Source: an uncultured Verrucomicrobiota bacterium (lineage in GTDB: Bacteria > Verrucomicrobiota > Kiritimatiellia > CAIQIC01 > Lenti-01). From it: DNA of 36,492 bases. Positions within the stretch are counted from its first letter, which is position 1. Every line of letters begins with the position of its first letter. Shown in pieces: positions 24,132 through 30,831 of this stretch. A program made the position numbers and the translations under genes. The notes under the pieces are model-generated. The model had not been told where the DNA came from. It ran no database searches and was given only the letters and a program-made list of their open reading frames with translations. The DNA lies in assembly GCA_938003985.1 (NCBI GenBank), contig CALKWZ010000064.1, positions 1 through 36,492 on the forward strand, read 5' to 3'.

Positions 24132-24172
24132 TCAGTTCTTCCGCTCCGCGACGTGGCGGGCGAGGGCGGCGA
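24132..24172. repeat. Right copy of the 41-bp direct repeat (ispA 3' end)
   Basis: The copy lies inside the intact ispA gene and is identical to 18111-18151. It starts exactly at the complement of the TGA stop codon. Confidence 0.95.
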
Positions 24173-25004
24173 GGGGGGCGACGTCGCCGGGAAAACCGGC
24201 GAGGGCGGCGAGGGCCTCCGCCACGAGTTCAGCTAGGCGCTTTTTCGCGCCGGCCATGCCATACACGGAGACCGCCGTGGTTTTTTCGCGCGCGGCGTCG
24301 GTGCCGACGGCCTTGCCGAGCTGTTCGGCGGTGGACGTTTCGTTGAGCAGGTCGTCGGCGATCTGGAAGGCTTCGCCGAGGGCGGCGGCGTAGCGGGTGG
24401 CGGCGGCGAGCGCGGCCGGGGAGCCGCCGGCGGCGCGGACGCCCATGCGGCAGGCGCAGACGATCAGATCGCCGGTCTTGTGCTGCTGGATGAAATGCAG
24501 CCGCGCTTCGTCGGGCGGCAGATGCTCGCCGAGCATGTCCTCGACTTGGCCGCCGACCACGCCGACGGAACCCGCCGCGTCGGCGAGTTCGCGGACGACG
24601 TCCAGCGCGGCGACGGGAGTCTGGGCGGCGAGTTCGAAGGCGAGGGCCTGCAGGGCGTCGCCGGCGAGGAGCGCGACGGCTTCGCCGTAGACCTTGTGGC
24701 AGGTGGGCACGCCGCGGCGCAGGTCGTCGTCGTCCATGCAAGGCAGGTCGTCGTGGATGAGGGTATAGGTGTGGAGGCACTCGACGGCGCCGGCGGGAAA
24801 GAGCGCGGCGGCGCGGGGCGCGCCGCAGGCCTCCGCGCAGGCGGCGCAAAGCAATGGGCGCAGGCGCTTGCCGCCGGCGAACAAGCTGTGGCGCATCGCG
24901 GCGTGCAGGGAAGCGGGGCGGGTATCGGCCGGCAGCACCAGCCGGTCGAGCGCGGTTTCGATCCAGCGCGCGCCGTCGGCGAGATAGGTGGGCAGATCGA
25001 ACAT
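24132..25004 (-). CDS. ispA: Short-chain (2E,6E)-farnesyl/geranylgeranyl diphosphate synthase
   Basis: The 290-residue product has the first aspartate-rich motif in LIHDDLPCMDDDDLRRGVPT, with CHKVYGEAVALLAGDALQ. Other landmarks are GGKRLRPLL near the N-terminus, GGQVEDMLGE, and the KTGDLI lysine. The second aspartate-rich region reads FQIADDLLNETS, so the usual DDxxD is DDxxN here. The enzyme condenses IPP with allylic diphosphates; the bacterial IspA branch makes FPP. The C-terminus is short and hydrophilic (ARHVAERKN), and its last 41 bases are duplicated at 18111. AAGGA lies 8 nt before the ATG. The gene borders the island on its right. Confidence 0.92.
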   Translation of the reverse strand: MFDLPTYLADGARWIETALDRLVLPADTRPASLHAAMRHSLFAGGKRLRPLLCAACAEACGAPRAAALFPAGAVECLHTYTLIHDDLPCMDDDDLRRGVPTCHKVYGEAVALLAGDALQALAFELAAQTPVAALDVVRELADAAGSVGVVGGQVEDMLGEHLPPDEARLHFIQQHKTGDLIVCACRMGVRAAGGSPAALAAATRYAAALGEAFQIADDLLNETSTAEQLGKAVGTDAAREKTTAVSVYGMAGAKKRLAELVAEALAALAGFPGDVAPLAALARHVAERKN

Positions 25005-25027
25005 GGCGGTCGTTCCTTAGAAAAATT

Positions 25028-25048
25028 CTCACACCAAGGCGCAAAGGC
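25028..25048. repeat. Heptamer-phased low-complexity repeat before ispA
   Basis: On the minus strand the bases read GCCTTTG, CGCCTTG and GTGTGAG, three units of seven. They lie between the GxxExxY gene and the ispA start codon, 24 bp before it. Confidence 0.5.
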
Positions 25049-25057
25049 CCGAAGAAT

Positions 25058-25442
25058 TCAGTCGAGATCTCCGTTGATGACCCGCGAAATGCCGTCGCGC
25101 ATGAGCGCTTCTCCAAAATTCAGTAAAAAATCCAAGTTTCATGCCGGTCAGTCTCAAGTAGGTCAGAACCTGTTTTGCATGGACGCGTGTCGTTTGTTCG
25201 ACTGATTTCAATTCGAGGATGACTTTGCCTTCAACGACGATATCCGCGCGAAATCCTTCATCGAATCGAATGTCTCGGTACTGGATGGGGATCGGCACTT
25301 GGCGGGCAACCGCGCATCCCCGACGTTCAAGTTCGTGGGCCAAAACGATTTCGTATACAGATTCCAGCAATCCAGGGCCCAACGCCTTGTGCAGGCTGAC
25401 CGCGCTGTCGACCACGATCCTCCCTATTTCGTTCTCCGTCAT
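25058..25442 (-). pseudogene. GxxExxY-family protein gene, frameshifted at a homopolymer
   Basis: The reading frame from 25442 begins MTENEIGRIVVDSAVSLHKA, then LGPGLLESVYE, which includes the family's GxxExxY motif. It continues with the nuclease-like core FRADIVVEGKVILELKSVEQ. After TGMKLGFF the frame goes off family and runs to a stop at 25029. Dropping one base from the run of six A (25125-25130; six T in the coding strand) restores LLNFGEALMRDGISRVING, then DLD and a stop at 25058, the normal family C-terminus. It is therefore a recent frameshift, a sequencing error or a slippage site. Function of the family is unknown. Confidence 0.85.
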
Positions 25443-25481
25443 CTTTGGGGCTTGGCGGCTTGGTGTGAGCGACTTCTGAAA

Positions 25482-26339
25482 TCAGATGCCGAGATCGACG
25501 AAGCGGGCGAGGCCTTCGTAGACCTGGCCGGAGGAGGAGGTGAAGCGCACGTGCGCCTTGTCGGGCGTGGCGCCCTTCAGCACGCGGACGGTCAACCCGG
25601 CGCGGAGCTGGCCCAGGGGGGCGCCGTTGGGATTGGCGAGCGGATAGAGATAGATGGCGCGGGGGAGCACGACGTCCTGTTCGGCCACTTCGCGCGGGGC
25701 CGTCAGCGCGGCGAGAGGGTTGGCCGGACCGCCGGCATAGGCCCAGGCGCCGCGTTTCTCCTTCTTGGCTTCGACTTCGGCCTGGCGCAGGCGGCGGAAC
25801 CAGGCGTCGGCGTCGCGCTTGTAGGCGTCCAGATCGCTCAAATCGGTGCCCTGGCCGTAGACGCGGGCGAGGCCGTTGCGGACGAGTTCCGTGCCGAGAT
25901 CCTGGCCGGCGGAATTCAGGACCATGGCGTAGTCGCGATCCTTGGCCGAGCGGCCCAGCGCGTCGGACAGGCGCGAATACACGGTGAAATTGCCGTCCTC
26001 GAGGAATTTTTCGGTGAACCGGACGGCCTCTTTGCCGACCTTGACGACGTCCTTGGGGTCGGGAATGCCGAAATAGTCGGCCTGGATCTGGAGGCGTTCG
26101 GGCAGGGACGTCTCGGATTCGGGCGTATCCACGAAATAGAGCCGGAAGAGATAGCTGCGCGTCTTGATGTTGGTGGGCTTGACGTGGAAGCTGTCGCCGT
26201 CGTTGGAGGCGTTGGGGATCACGCGGCAGCCGGTGTATTCGCGCCATTTCTTGGCGGCGGCGGCGTCGGTCGGCGCGGCGAGGACGAACAGGGCGGCGGC
26301 GAGTTCCAGGCAACGGCGGATGGACAGGAGCTTGTTCAC
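25482..26339 (-). CDS. Secreted SNase-like (thermonuclease family) nuclease
   Basis: The 285-residue product has a signal peptide (MNKLLSIRRCLELAAALFVL, then AAPTDAAAA). A staphylococcal-nuclease-like domain covers about residues 35-190. Its landmarks are NDGDSFHV, LFRLYFVDTPESE (Arg and Glu/Asp positions of the active site), SRLSDALGRSAKDRDYAMVL and LGTELVRNGLARVYGQG. A small C-terminal beta domain (about 225-285) looks SH3-like. It should hydrolyse DNA or RNA outside the cytoplasm with calcium. The start is GTG; TACACT (minus strand, 26346-26351) lies 6 nt before it, suggesting a leaderless message. It is divergent from the TPR gene. Confidence 0.87.
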   Translation of the reverse strand: MNKLLSIRRCLELAAALFVLAAPTDAAAAKKWREYTGCRVIPNASNDGDSFHVKPTNIKTRSYLFRLYFVDTPESETSLPERLQIQADYFGIPDPKDVVKVGKEAVRFTEKFLEDGNFTVYSRLSDALGRSAKDRDYAMVLNSAGQDLGTELVRNGLARVYGQGTDLSDLDAYKRDADAWFRRLRQAEVEAKKEKRGAWAYAGGPANPLAALTAPREVAEQDVVLPRAIYLYPLANPNGAPLGQLRAGLTVRVLKGATPDKAHVRFTSSSGQVYEGLARFVDLGI

Positions 26340-26390
26340 GCCGGCAGTGTAGGAAATGGCGGCGGAGCGGGGAAAGCAAAAAAGGCGGCG

Positions 26391-26419
26391 TTGACAAGCG
26401 GGCGCGGCGCGCTTTCAAT
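26391..26419 (+). promoter_or_regulatory. Promoter of the TPR membrane-protein gene, probably leaderless
   Basis: A perfect -35 TTGACA (26391-26396), a 17-bp spacer and TTCAAT (26414-26419) end 7 bp before the ATG at 26427. Transcription would start at or next to the start codon, and no ribosome-binding site is visible. Confidence 0.6.
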
Positions 26420-26426
26420 GCGCCCC

Positions 26427-27941
26427 ATGAACCGCGCATGGAAAGGACTGCTGCTGCTGGCCGTGGCGGCGGCGCCATGGCTGCGTGGCCTCTCGTTTCC
26501 GTTCCTGTACGACGACGTGGGGATGATCGCGGAAAACGCCTTTCTGGAAAACCCGGCGAACGCGGGCGCGGTGCTGACGGGCCGGACGCTGGCGGATCCG
26601 CACGTGGTCAACGGCCGCCGTCCGGCGGTGCTGGCGACGTATTTCCTCGACCGCGCGCTCTACGGCTTGCGGCCGGCGGGCTGGCGGGCGACGAACCTGG
26701 CGCTGCATCTCGGCTGCGCGGCGCTGCTGGCCGGCCTGTTGCGGCGCCTGACGGGGCGGGACTTTTTCGCGGCGGCGGCGGGGTTGCTGTACGCGCTGCA
26801 TCCGGCGACGTCGGAAGCGGTCCATGCGCCGGGCTTCCGCGCCGACGTGCTGTGCCTGTTCTTCACGCTGGCGTTTTTGCGCGGATTCCTCGCAACGGGG
26901 CCGCGCGCCGGAATCGGCCGCGCGCTGGGGCTGGCGAGTTTGGCGCTGGCGCTGCTGGCGAAGGAAACGGCGCTCGCGGCGCCGTTGCTGCTGGGGGCGT
27001 TGCTGGTCCTGTTTCCCGCGGCGTTCCCGGCGGGGCGGCGGAACAACCTCGTCGGCTGGGCGGCCGCCGCCGGGCTGGCGGCGCTGTTTTTCGCGCTGTG
27101 GCTGGCGCTGCCGACGGACTTGCAGGCGGCGGGCGGCGCGTGGAACGGCGAATCGCTGCGGTTTCCGGAAACGCTGTGGTCGGCGCCGGCGCTCTGGACC
27201 CGGACGCTGCGCCTGCTGCTGGTGCCGTGGCCGCTGAACGTGACGCCGGGCTTCGCGCCGGTGACGACGCCGGCATCGGCGCGGCTGGCCTGGGGGCTGG
27301 CTTGGCTGGCGCTGTGCGGCTGGGGCGCGTGGCGGGCGCGCCGAACTGCGCCGGAAGTCGCGCTGGGCTTGGCCTGGATGCTGGCGTTCTTCCTGCCCGT
27401 TTCCAATCTCTGGCCGCTGCTGCACCCGGTGGCGGACCGCTATCTGGTGCCGCTCGCGCCGGGTTTCGCCATCGTCGCCGCGTGGATCCTGTCGCACCAG
27501 TCGCGCGGCGGCCGCCGGCTGGGCTTGGCGGCGTTGGCGGCGATCTACGCGCTGCTGCTGACGGTGCGCCTGGGGCAGTGGGAATCGGCGGAAAAACTGT
27601 GGACGACGGCCTATTTCCAGAATCCGCGGAGCGCGACGGCGGCGACGTGGCTGGGGCTGCTGCGCGAGGAGGCCGGCGACGCGGCCGGCGCGCGCGACTT
27701 CTACCGCGCCGCGACCGAAGCGAATCCGCACGCGGCGGCCGCGTGGATCAACTGGGGCGTGCTCGAAGGCCAGGCGGGGAACTGGACCGAATCGGAACGC
27801 CTGCTGCGGCGCGCCGTGGAACTGCGGCCGGGCGACGCCAAGGGCTGGATCAATCTGGCGACCTGCCTCGAGCGGCAGGGCCGGCGGGCGGAAGCGGAAC
27901 AGGCCGCCGCGCGGGCGGCAGTCGTGCGCGTTCCCGACTAG
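26427..27941 (+). CDS. Multi-spanning membrane protein with C-terminal TPR repeats (glycosyltransferase-like)
   Basis: The 504-residue product starts MNRAWKGLLLLAVAAAPWLR then GLSFPFLYDDVGMIAENAFL. FxxDDxxxIxxN is the acidic first-loop motif of GT-C-type and TMTC-like proteins. About ten hydrophobic segments follow up to residue ~385, with GWRATNLALHLGCAALLAGL, LYALHPATSEAV and FLPVSNLWPLLHPVADRYLV. From residue ~400 to the end, three TPR-like units are visible (AATWLGLLREEAGDAAGARD, AWINWGVLEGQAGNWTESER, GWINLATCLERQGRRAEAEQ). An O-mannosyltransferase-like role is known for TMTC relatives but unproven here. An in-frame ATG at 26418 is possible. Its stop overlaps that of the next gene in CTAG. 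Confidence 0.85.
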   Translation: MNRAWKGLLLLAVAAAPWLRGLSFPFLYDDVGMIAENAFLENPANAGAVLTGRTLADPHVVNGRRPAVLATYFLDRALYGLRPAGWRATNLALHLGCAALLAGLLRRLTGRDFFAAAAGLLYALHPATSEAVHAPGFRADVLCLFFTLAFLRGFLATGPRAGIGRALGLASLALALLAKETALAAPLLLGALLVLFPAAFPAGRRNNLVGWAAAAGLAALFFALWLALPTDLQAAGGAWNGESLRFPETLWSAPALWTRTLRLLLVPWPLNVTPGFAPVTTPASARLAWGLAWLALCGWGAWRARRTAPEVALGLAWMLAFFLPVSNLWPLLHPVADRYLVPLAPGFAIVAAWILSHQSRGGRRLGLAALAAIYALLLTVRLGQWESAEKLWTTAYFQNPRSATAATWLGLLREEAGDAAGARDFYRAATEANPHAAAAWINWGVLEGQAGNWTESERLLRRAVELRPGDAKGWINLATCLERQGRRAEAEQAAARAAVVRVPD

Positions 27942-28411
27942 GGCAGCGCGAAACCGCGGCGCGCGAACACCGCGCGGGCGGGCTCGGAGCCGAGGAATTC
28001 CAGGAACGCCATCGCCTGCAAGCGGTTCGCCGCGTCGCGCAGCACCGCGGCCGCCACGTATTCGGGGCCGGGCGCCGGTTCGCCTTCGACGGGTGGGGAC
28101 GGAGGCAATACGAGGACGTTGCGCTTCAGGGACTCGTCGATCAGCCCCTTTTCCATCACCAGTTGCATGGCGGCGGCGTCGGCCGGGAAAAAGAGGTCGG
28201 GCGATTTCTTGGCGCGGACGATCCGCTCGGCCAAGGCCACGGAGCGGCCGCAGGTCAACTTGGCCTCGAAGCCGGTCTGCTGGGTGAAGAGCGGGACGAT
28301 TTCCCGCAAGGCCGGCTGGTACGCCTTGTCCGCGAAAACGCTCAGCGTCTGGGCGGCGGCAGCGCCGGCCCAGAGAACCAGCGCCAACAACGGAATGAAA
28401 AGCTTGTTCAT
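27938..28411 (-). CDS. Shortened ModA-like periplasmic binding protein
   Basis: The 157-residue product has a signal peptide (MNKLFIPLLALVLWAGAAAA). ModA-like sequence follows: LSVFADKAYQPALREIVPLF, then GFEAKLTCGRSVALAERIVR, SPDLFFPADAAAMQLVMEKG, then LID, and RNVLVLPP. It then jumps to EYVAAAVLRDAANRLQAMAF, LEFLGSEPARAVFARRGF, the normal ModA C-terminus. Molybdate-binding proteins are about 250 residues, so roughly 80-90 residues of the second lobe are missing. Both ends are intact and in frame, so this is a clean internal deletion rather than a frameshift. It may no longer bind oxyanions; no modBC is in the window. Confidence 0.78.
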   Translation of the reverse strand: MNKLFIPLLALVLWAGAAAAQTLSVFADKAYQPALREIVPLFTQQTGFEAKLTCGRSVALAERIVRAKKSPDLFFPADAAAMQLVMEKGLIDESLKRNVLVLPPSPPVEGEPAPGPEYVAAAVLRDAANRLQAMAFLEFLGSEPARAVFARRGFALP

Positions 28412-28489
28412 GGGGACACGTCTTTCCGGTGGATCGAAAACGCGCACATTCAAGGGCACCGGACGCGGTTTGTCAATGGCGGACGGGGT

Positions 28490-29248
28490 CTATTTGAAGT
28501 CCACGAGCCCGGCTTCGCGCAAGCTGACGTAGGGCGCGGGATGCGGCTGGTTGCCGCCGATGACGACGTGGTCGAGCACCTGGATGCCGACGATTTTGCC
28601 GGTTTCGACCAGCTGGCGGGTGGCGCGGACGTCTTCGGCGGAGGGCGTCGGATCGCCGGACGGGTGGTTGTGGGCCACGATGATGGCCGCCGCCGCCATG
28701 CGGATGGCTTCGCGGAACACCTCGCGCGGATGGGCGAAGCTGGCGTCGAGAATGCCCTTGGTGACGGCCTCGGGCGCGCGGCGCAGGCGGTACTTCTGGT
28801 CCAGCATGAGCACCCAGAACGTTTCCTGGTCGAGCCGCGCCGTTTTGTCCCGCAACAGGTCCAGCACGTGCGCCGGCTCGCGGACCAGCGGCAGGGCTTC
28901 GTGGCGCTCGCCGGCGGCGCGGCGGCCCAGTTCGAACGCGGCTTGCAGTTCCAGGATCTTGACGGGGCCCAGGCCCTTGATGCCCAGCGCCCGCAATTCG
29001 TCGTGGTGGGCGGCGGCGAGGCGCGCGAGCGAGCCTTGGTGGCGGTCGAGCACCTGGCGGGCGAGGTCGATCACGCTTTGGCCGCGGGTGCCGGCCCGCA
29101 GCAGGATGGCCACCAGCACTTCGTCGGGCACGTTCGGCAGCCCCGCTTCCAGGGCCAGTTCGCGCGGCCGGCGGTGCCCCGGCAGATCCTTGATGCGCGA
29201 CAGCGAAATCTCGTACGGCGCGGCCGATTCCTTCAGCGAGGACTTCAT
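28490..29248 (-). CDS. radC: RadC-family JAB1/MPN-domain protein
   Basis: The 252-residue product has the RadC layout. An N-terminal helix-hairpin-helix region (IKDLPGHRRPRELALEAGLP, LVAILLRAGTRGQSVIDLAR, LGIKGLGPVKILELQAAFEL) precedes a JAMM metalloprotease-like domain with IIVAHNHPSGDPTPSAED. The latter provides the HxH and Asp zinc ligands. C-terminal QVLDHVVIGG is also typical. The former DNA-repair assignment of RadC is not supported experimentally, and function remains unclear. I start at ATG 29248; a TTG two codons upstream is open. TAGTCT (29255-29260, minus strand) lies 6 nt before the ATG, so the message may be leaderless. Confidence 0.9.
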   Translation of the reverse strand: MKSSLKESAAPYEISLSRIKDLPGHRRPRELALEAGLPNVPDEVLVAILLRAGTRGQSVIDLARQVLDRHQGSLARLAAAHHDELRALGIKGLGPVKILELQAAFELGRRAAGERHEALPLVREPAHVLDLLRDKTARLDQETFWVLMLDQKYRLRRAPEAVTKGILDASFAHPREVFREAIRMAAAAIIVAHNHPSGDPTPSAEDVRATRQLVETGKIVGIQVLDHVVIGGNQPHPAPYVSLREAGLVDFK

Positions 29249-29295
29249 GCGCAAAGACTAGGCTGAAACCGGCGGCTTGAACAGCCCAAAGCGCC

Positions 29296-29317
29296 CGGCG
29301 GCCCGGTTCGGCCGCCG
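29296..29317. terminator. Hairpin between divergent radC and icd
   Basis: CGGCGGCC (29296-29303) pairs perfectly with GGCCGCCG (29310-29317) across CGGTTC, followed on plus by a T-rich stretch. Lying between divergent genes, it may shield icd from antisense transcription or serve as a regulatory structure. Confidence 0.35.
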
Positions 29318-29408
29318 CGGTTTGTTTTGACCTTTTTTCCGCACTATGGAAAAGTCCGGGCGCGTTTTCCATGGCGCGGAAAAATCCGAATTTGAAGGGA
29401 AATCACAC

Positions 29409-30671
29409 ATGAGCGACAGCAAGATCCACGTGCCCGCGGACGGGCAGAAAATCGCGATGGGCCCGGACGGCCGCCTGCAGGTTCCGGACCGGCCGATTTT
29501 GCCCTTCATCGAGGGCGACGGCACGGGGCCGGACATCACCCGCGCGGCGCTGACCGTCTGGAACGCCGCGGTGGAAAAGGCCTACGGCGGAAAACGCCAA
29601 GTGGCCTGGATGGAAATCTACGCGGGCGAAAAGGCGAACGCCGTCTACGGCCCGAACACCTGGCTGCCGGCCGAGACGCTGACGGCCTGCCGCGACTATC
29701 TCGTGTCGATCAAGGGTCCGCTGACGACGCCCGTGGGCGGCGGCATCCGCAGCCTGAACGTGGCGCTGCGGCAGGAACTGGACCTCTACGTCTGCCTGCG
29801 GCCGGTGCGCTGGTTCGCGGGCGTGCCCAGCCCCGTCAAGCATCCGGAAAAGACCGACATGGTCATCTTCCGCGAAAACGCCGAGGACATCTACGCCGGC
29901 ATCGAATGGGCGGCGGGCACGCCGGAAGTGAAGAAGGTCGTCGATTTCCTGCAGCAGGAAATGGGCGTGAAGAAAATCCGTTTTCCGGGCAGCTCGGGCA
30001 TCGGCGTCAAGCCGGTGAGCGAGGAAGGCACGCGCCGCCTCGTGCGGGCGGCGATCCGCTACGCGCTGGCCAACGGCCGCCGGAGCGTGACCTTGGTGCA
30101 CAAGGGCAACATCATGAAGTTCACGGAAGGCGCCTTCCGCGACTGGGGCTACGCGACGGCGCGCGACGAATTCGGCGCCCAGCCGCTGGACGGCGGGCCG
30201 TGGCACGAACTGGCCGACCCGGCGACGGGCCGGAAGATCGTGGTGAAGGACTGCATCGCCGACGCCTTCCTGCAGCAGATTCTGACGCGGCCGGCGGACT
30301 ACGACGTGATCGCGACGCTGAACCTCAACGGCGACTACGTCTCCGACGCCCTGGCGGCGTGCGTGGGCGGCATCGGCATCGCGCCGGGCGCCAACATCAA
30401 CTACGACAGCGGCTGCGCGGTCTTCGAGGCCACGCACGGCACCGCGCCGAAGTACGCCAACCTCGACAAGGTCAATCCGGGGTCGCTGATCCTGTCCGGC
30501 GAAATGATGTTCCGCTATCTCGGCTGGACCGAGGCGGCGGATTTGATCGTCAAGGGCGTGGAACAGACCATTTCGCAGAAGGTCGTGACCTACGACTTCG
30601 CGCGTCTGATGGACGGCGCGAAAGAAGTGAAGTGTTCCGAGTTCGGCGCGGCCATCGCCGCGAACATGTAG
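29409..30671 (+). CDS. icd: NADP-dependent isocitrate dehydrogenase
   Basis: The 420-residue product is close to Escherichia coli Icd in length and motifs. It has PFIEGDGTGPDITRAA, GGGIRSLNVALRQELDLYVC then LRPVRWF (substrate loop with the regulatory Ser), TDMVIFRENAEDIYAGIEW, and NLNGDYVSDALAACVGGIGI then APGANI. HGTAPKYANLDKVNPGSLIL has the Lys-Tyr pair that selects NADP. The enzyme oxidatively decarboxylates isocitrate to 2-oxoglutarate in the TCA cycle. GAAGGGAAA precedes the ATG by 6 nt. A possible promoter is TTGTTT (29322-29327), 17 bp, TATGGA (29345-29350). No aceK is in the window, so phospho-control is unknown. Confidence 0.96.
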   Translation: MSDSKIHVPADGQKIAMGPDGRLQVPDRPILPFIEGDGTGPDITRAALTVWNAAVEKAYGGKRQVAWMEIYAGEKANAVYGPNTWLPAETLTACRDYLVSIKGPLTTPVGGGIRSLNVALRQELDLYVCLRPVRWFAGVPSPVKHPEKTDMVIFRENAEDIYAGIEWAAGTPEVKKVVDFLQQEMGVKKIRFPGSSGIGVKPVSEEGTRRLVRAAIRYALANGRRSVTLVHKGNIMKFTEGAFRDWGYATARDEFGAQPLDGGPWHELADPATGRKIVVKDCIADAFLQQILTRPADYDVIATLNLNGDYVSDALAACVGGIGIAPGANINYDSGCAVFEATHGTAPKYANLDKVNPGSLILSGEMMFRYLGWTEAADLIVKGVEQTISQKVVTYDFARLMDGAKEVKCSEFGAAIAANM

Positions 30672-30696
30672 CGCGAACGGCCGGAACAGCCGTTTG

Positions 30697-30800
30697 GCAG
30701 GAAAACAGGAAAGAGACAGGAAAACAGGAAAAATCAGGATTTGCAGGCAATGGGATTCTCGGATTGGTTCGTGTTTTCCCGACGTTTCCTGTTTTCCTGC
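30697..30800. repeat. CAGGAAAA repeats closed by a 16-bp inverted repeat before proS
   Basis: GCAGGAAAACAGGAAA (30697-30712) has an exact inverted copy TTTCCTGTTTTCCTGC (30785-30800) 72 bp later. Further CAGGAAAA-type units occur at 30717-30743. The structure lies in the 160-bp icd-proS spacer and ends 31 bp before the proS start. It could be a terminator/antiterminator-type leader or a repeat element. Confidence 0.8.
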
Positions 30801-30831
30801 TGAAAATCCGATTTCTTGATAGGAATCGATC

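Larger units (their letters stand above)
18111..24172 (+). mobile_element. Putative genomic island bounded by a 41-bp direct repeat at the ispA 3' end
   Basis: The interval 18152-24131 is flanked by a perfect 41-bp direct repeat and holds six co-directional genes for exported proteins. It is visibly lower in GC than its surroundings, most strongly from 20882 onward. Removing one repeat and the interior would put the pirin stop codon 2 bp from the ispA stop codon, a plausible ancestral layout. No integrase, transposase or terminal inverted repeat is visible, so the mechanism is open: mobilisation in trans, loss of the recombinase gene, or recombination between duplicated sequence. Confidence 0.7.

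Noticed and set aside
26438..29266. A 942-codon plus-strand open frame over the TPR, ModA-like and radC genes
   Set aside because: Composition is low-complexity and it covers genes with clear motifs on their own frames.
30697..30800. T-box riboswitch before proS
   Set aside because: I see no T-box sequence, no specifier-loop layout and no terminator/antiterminator pair; the repeat is a simple inverted CAGGAAAA block.
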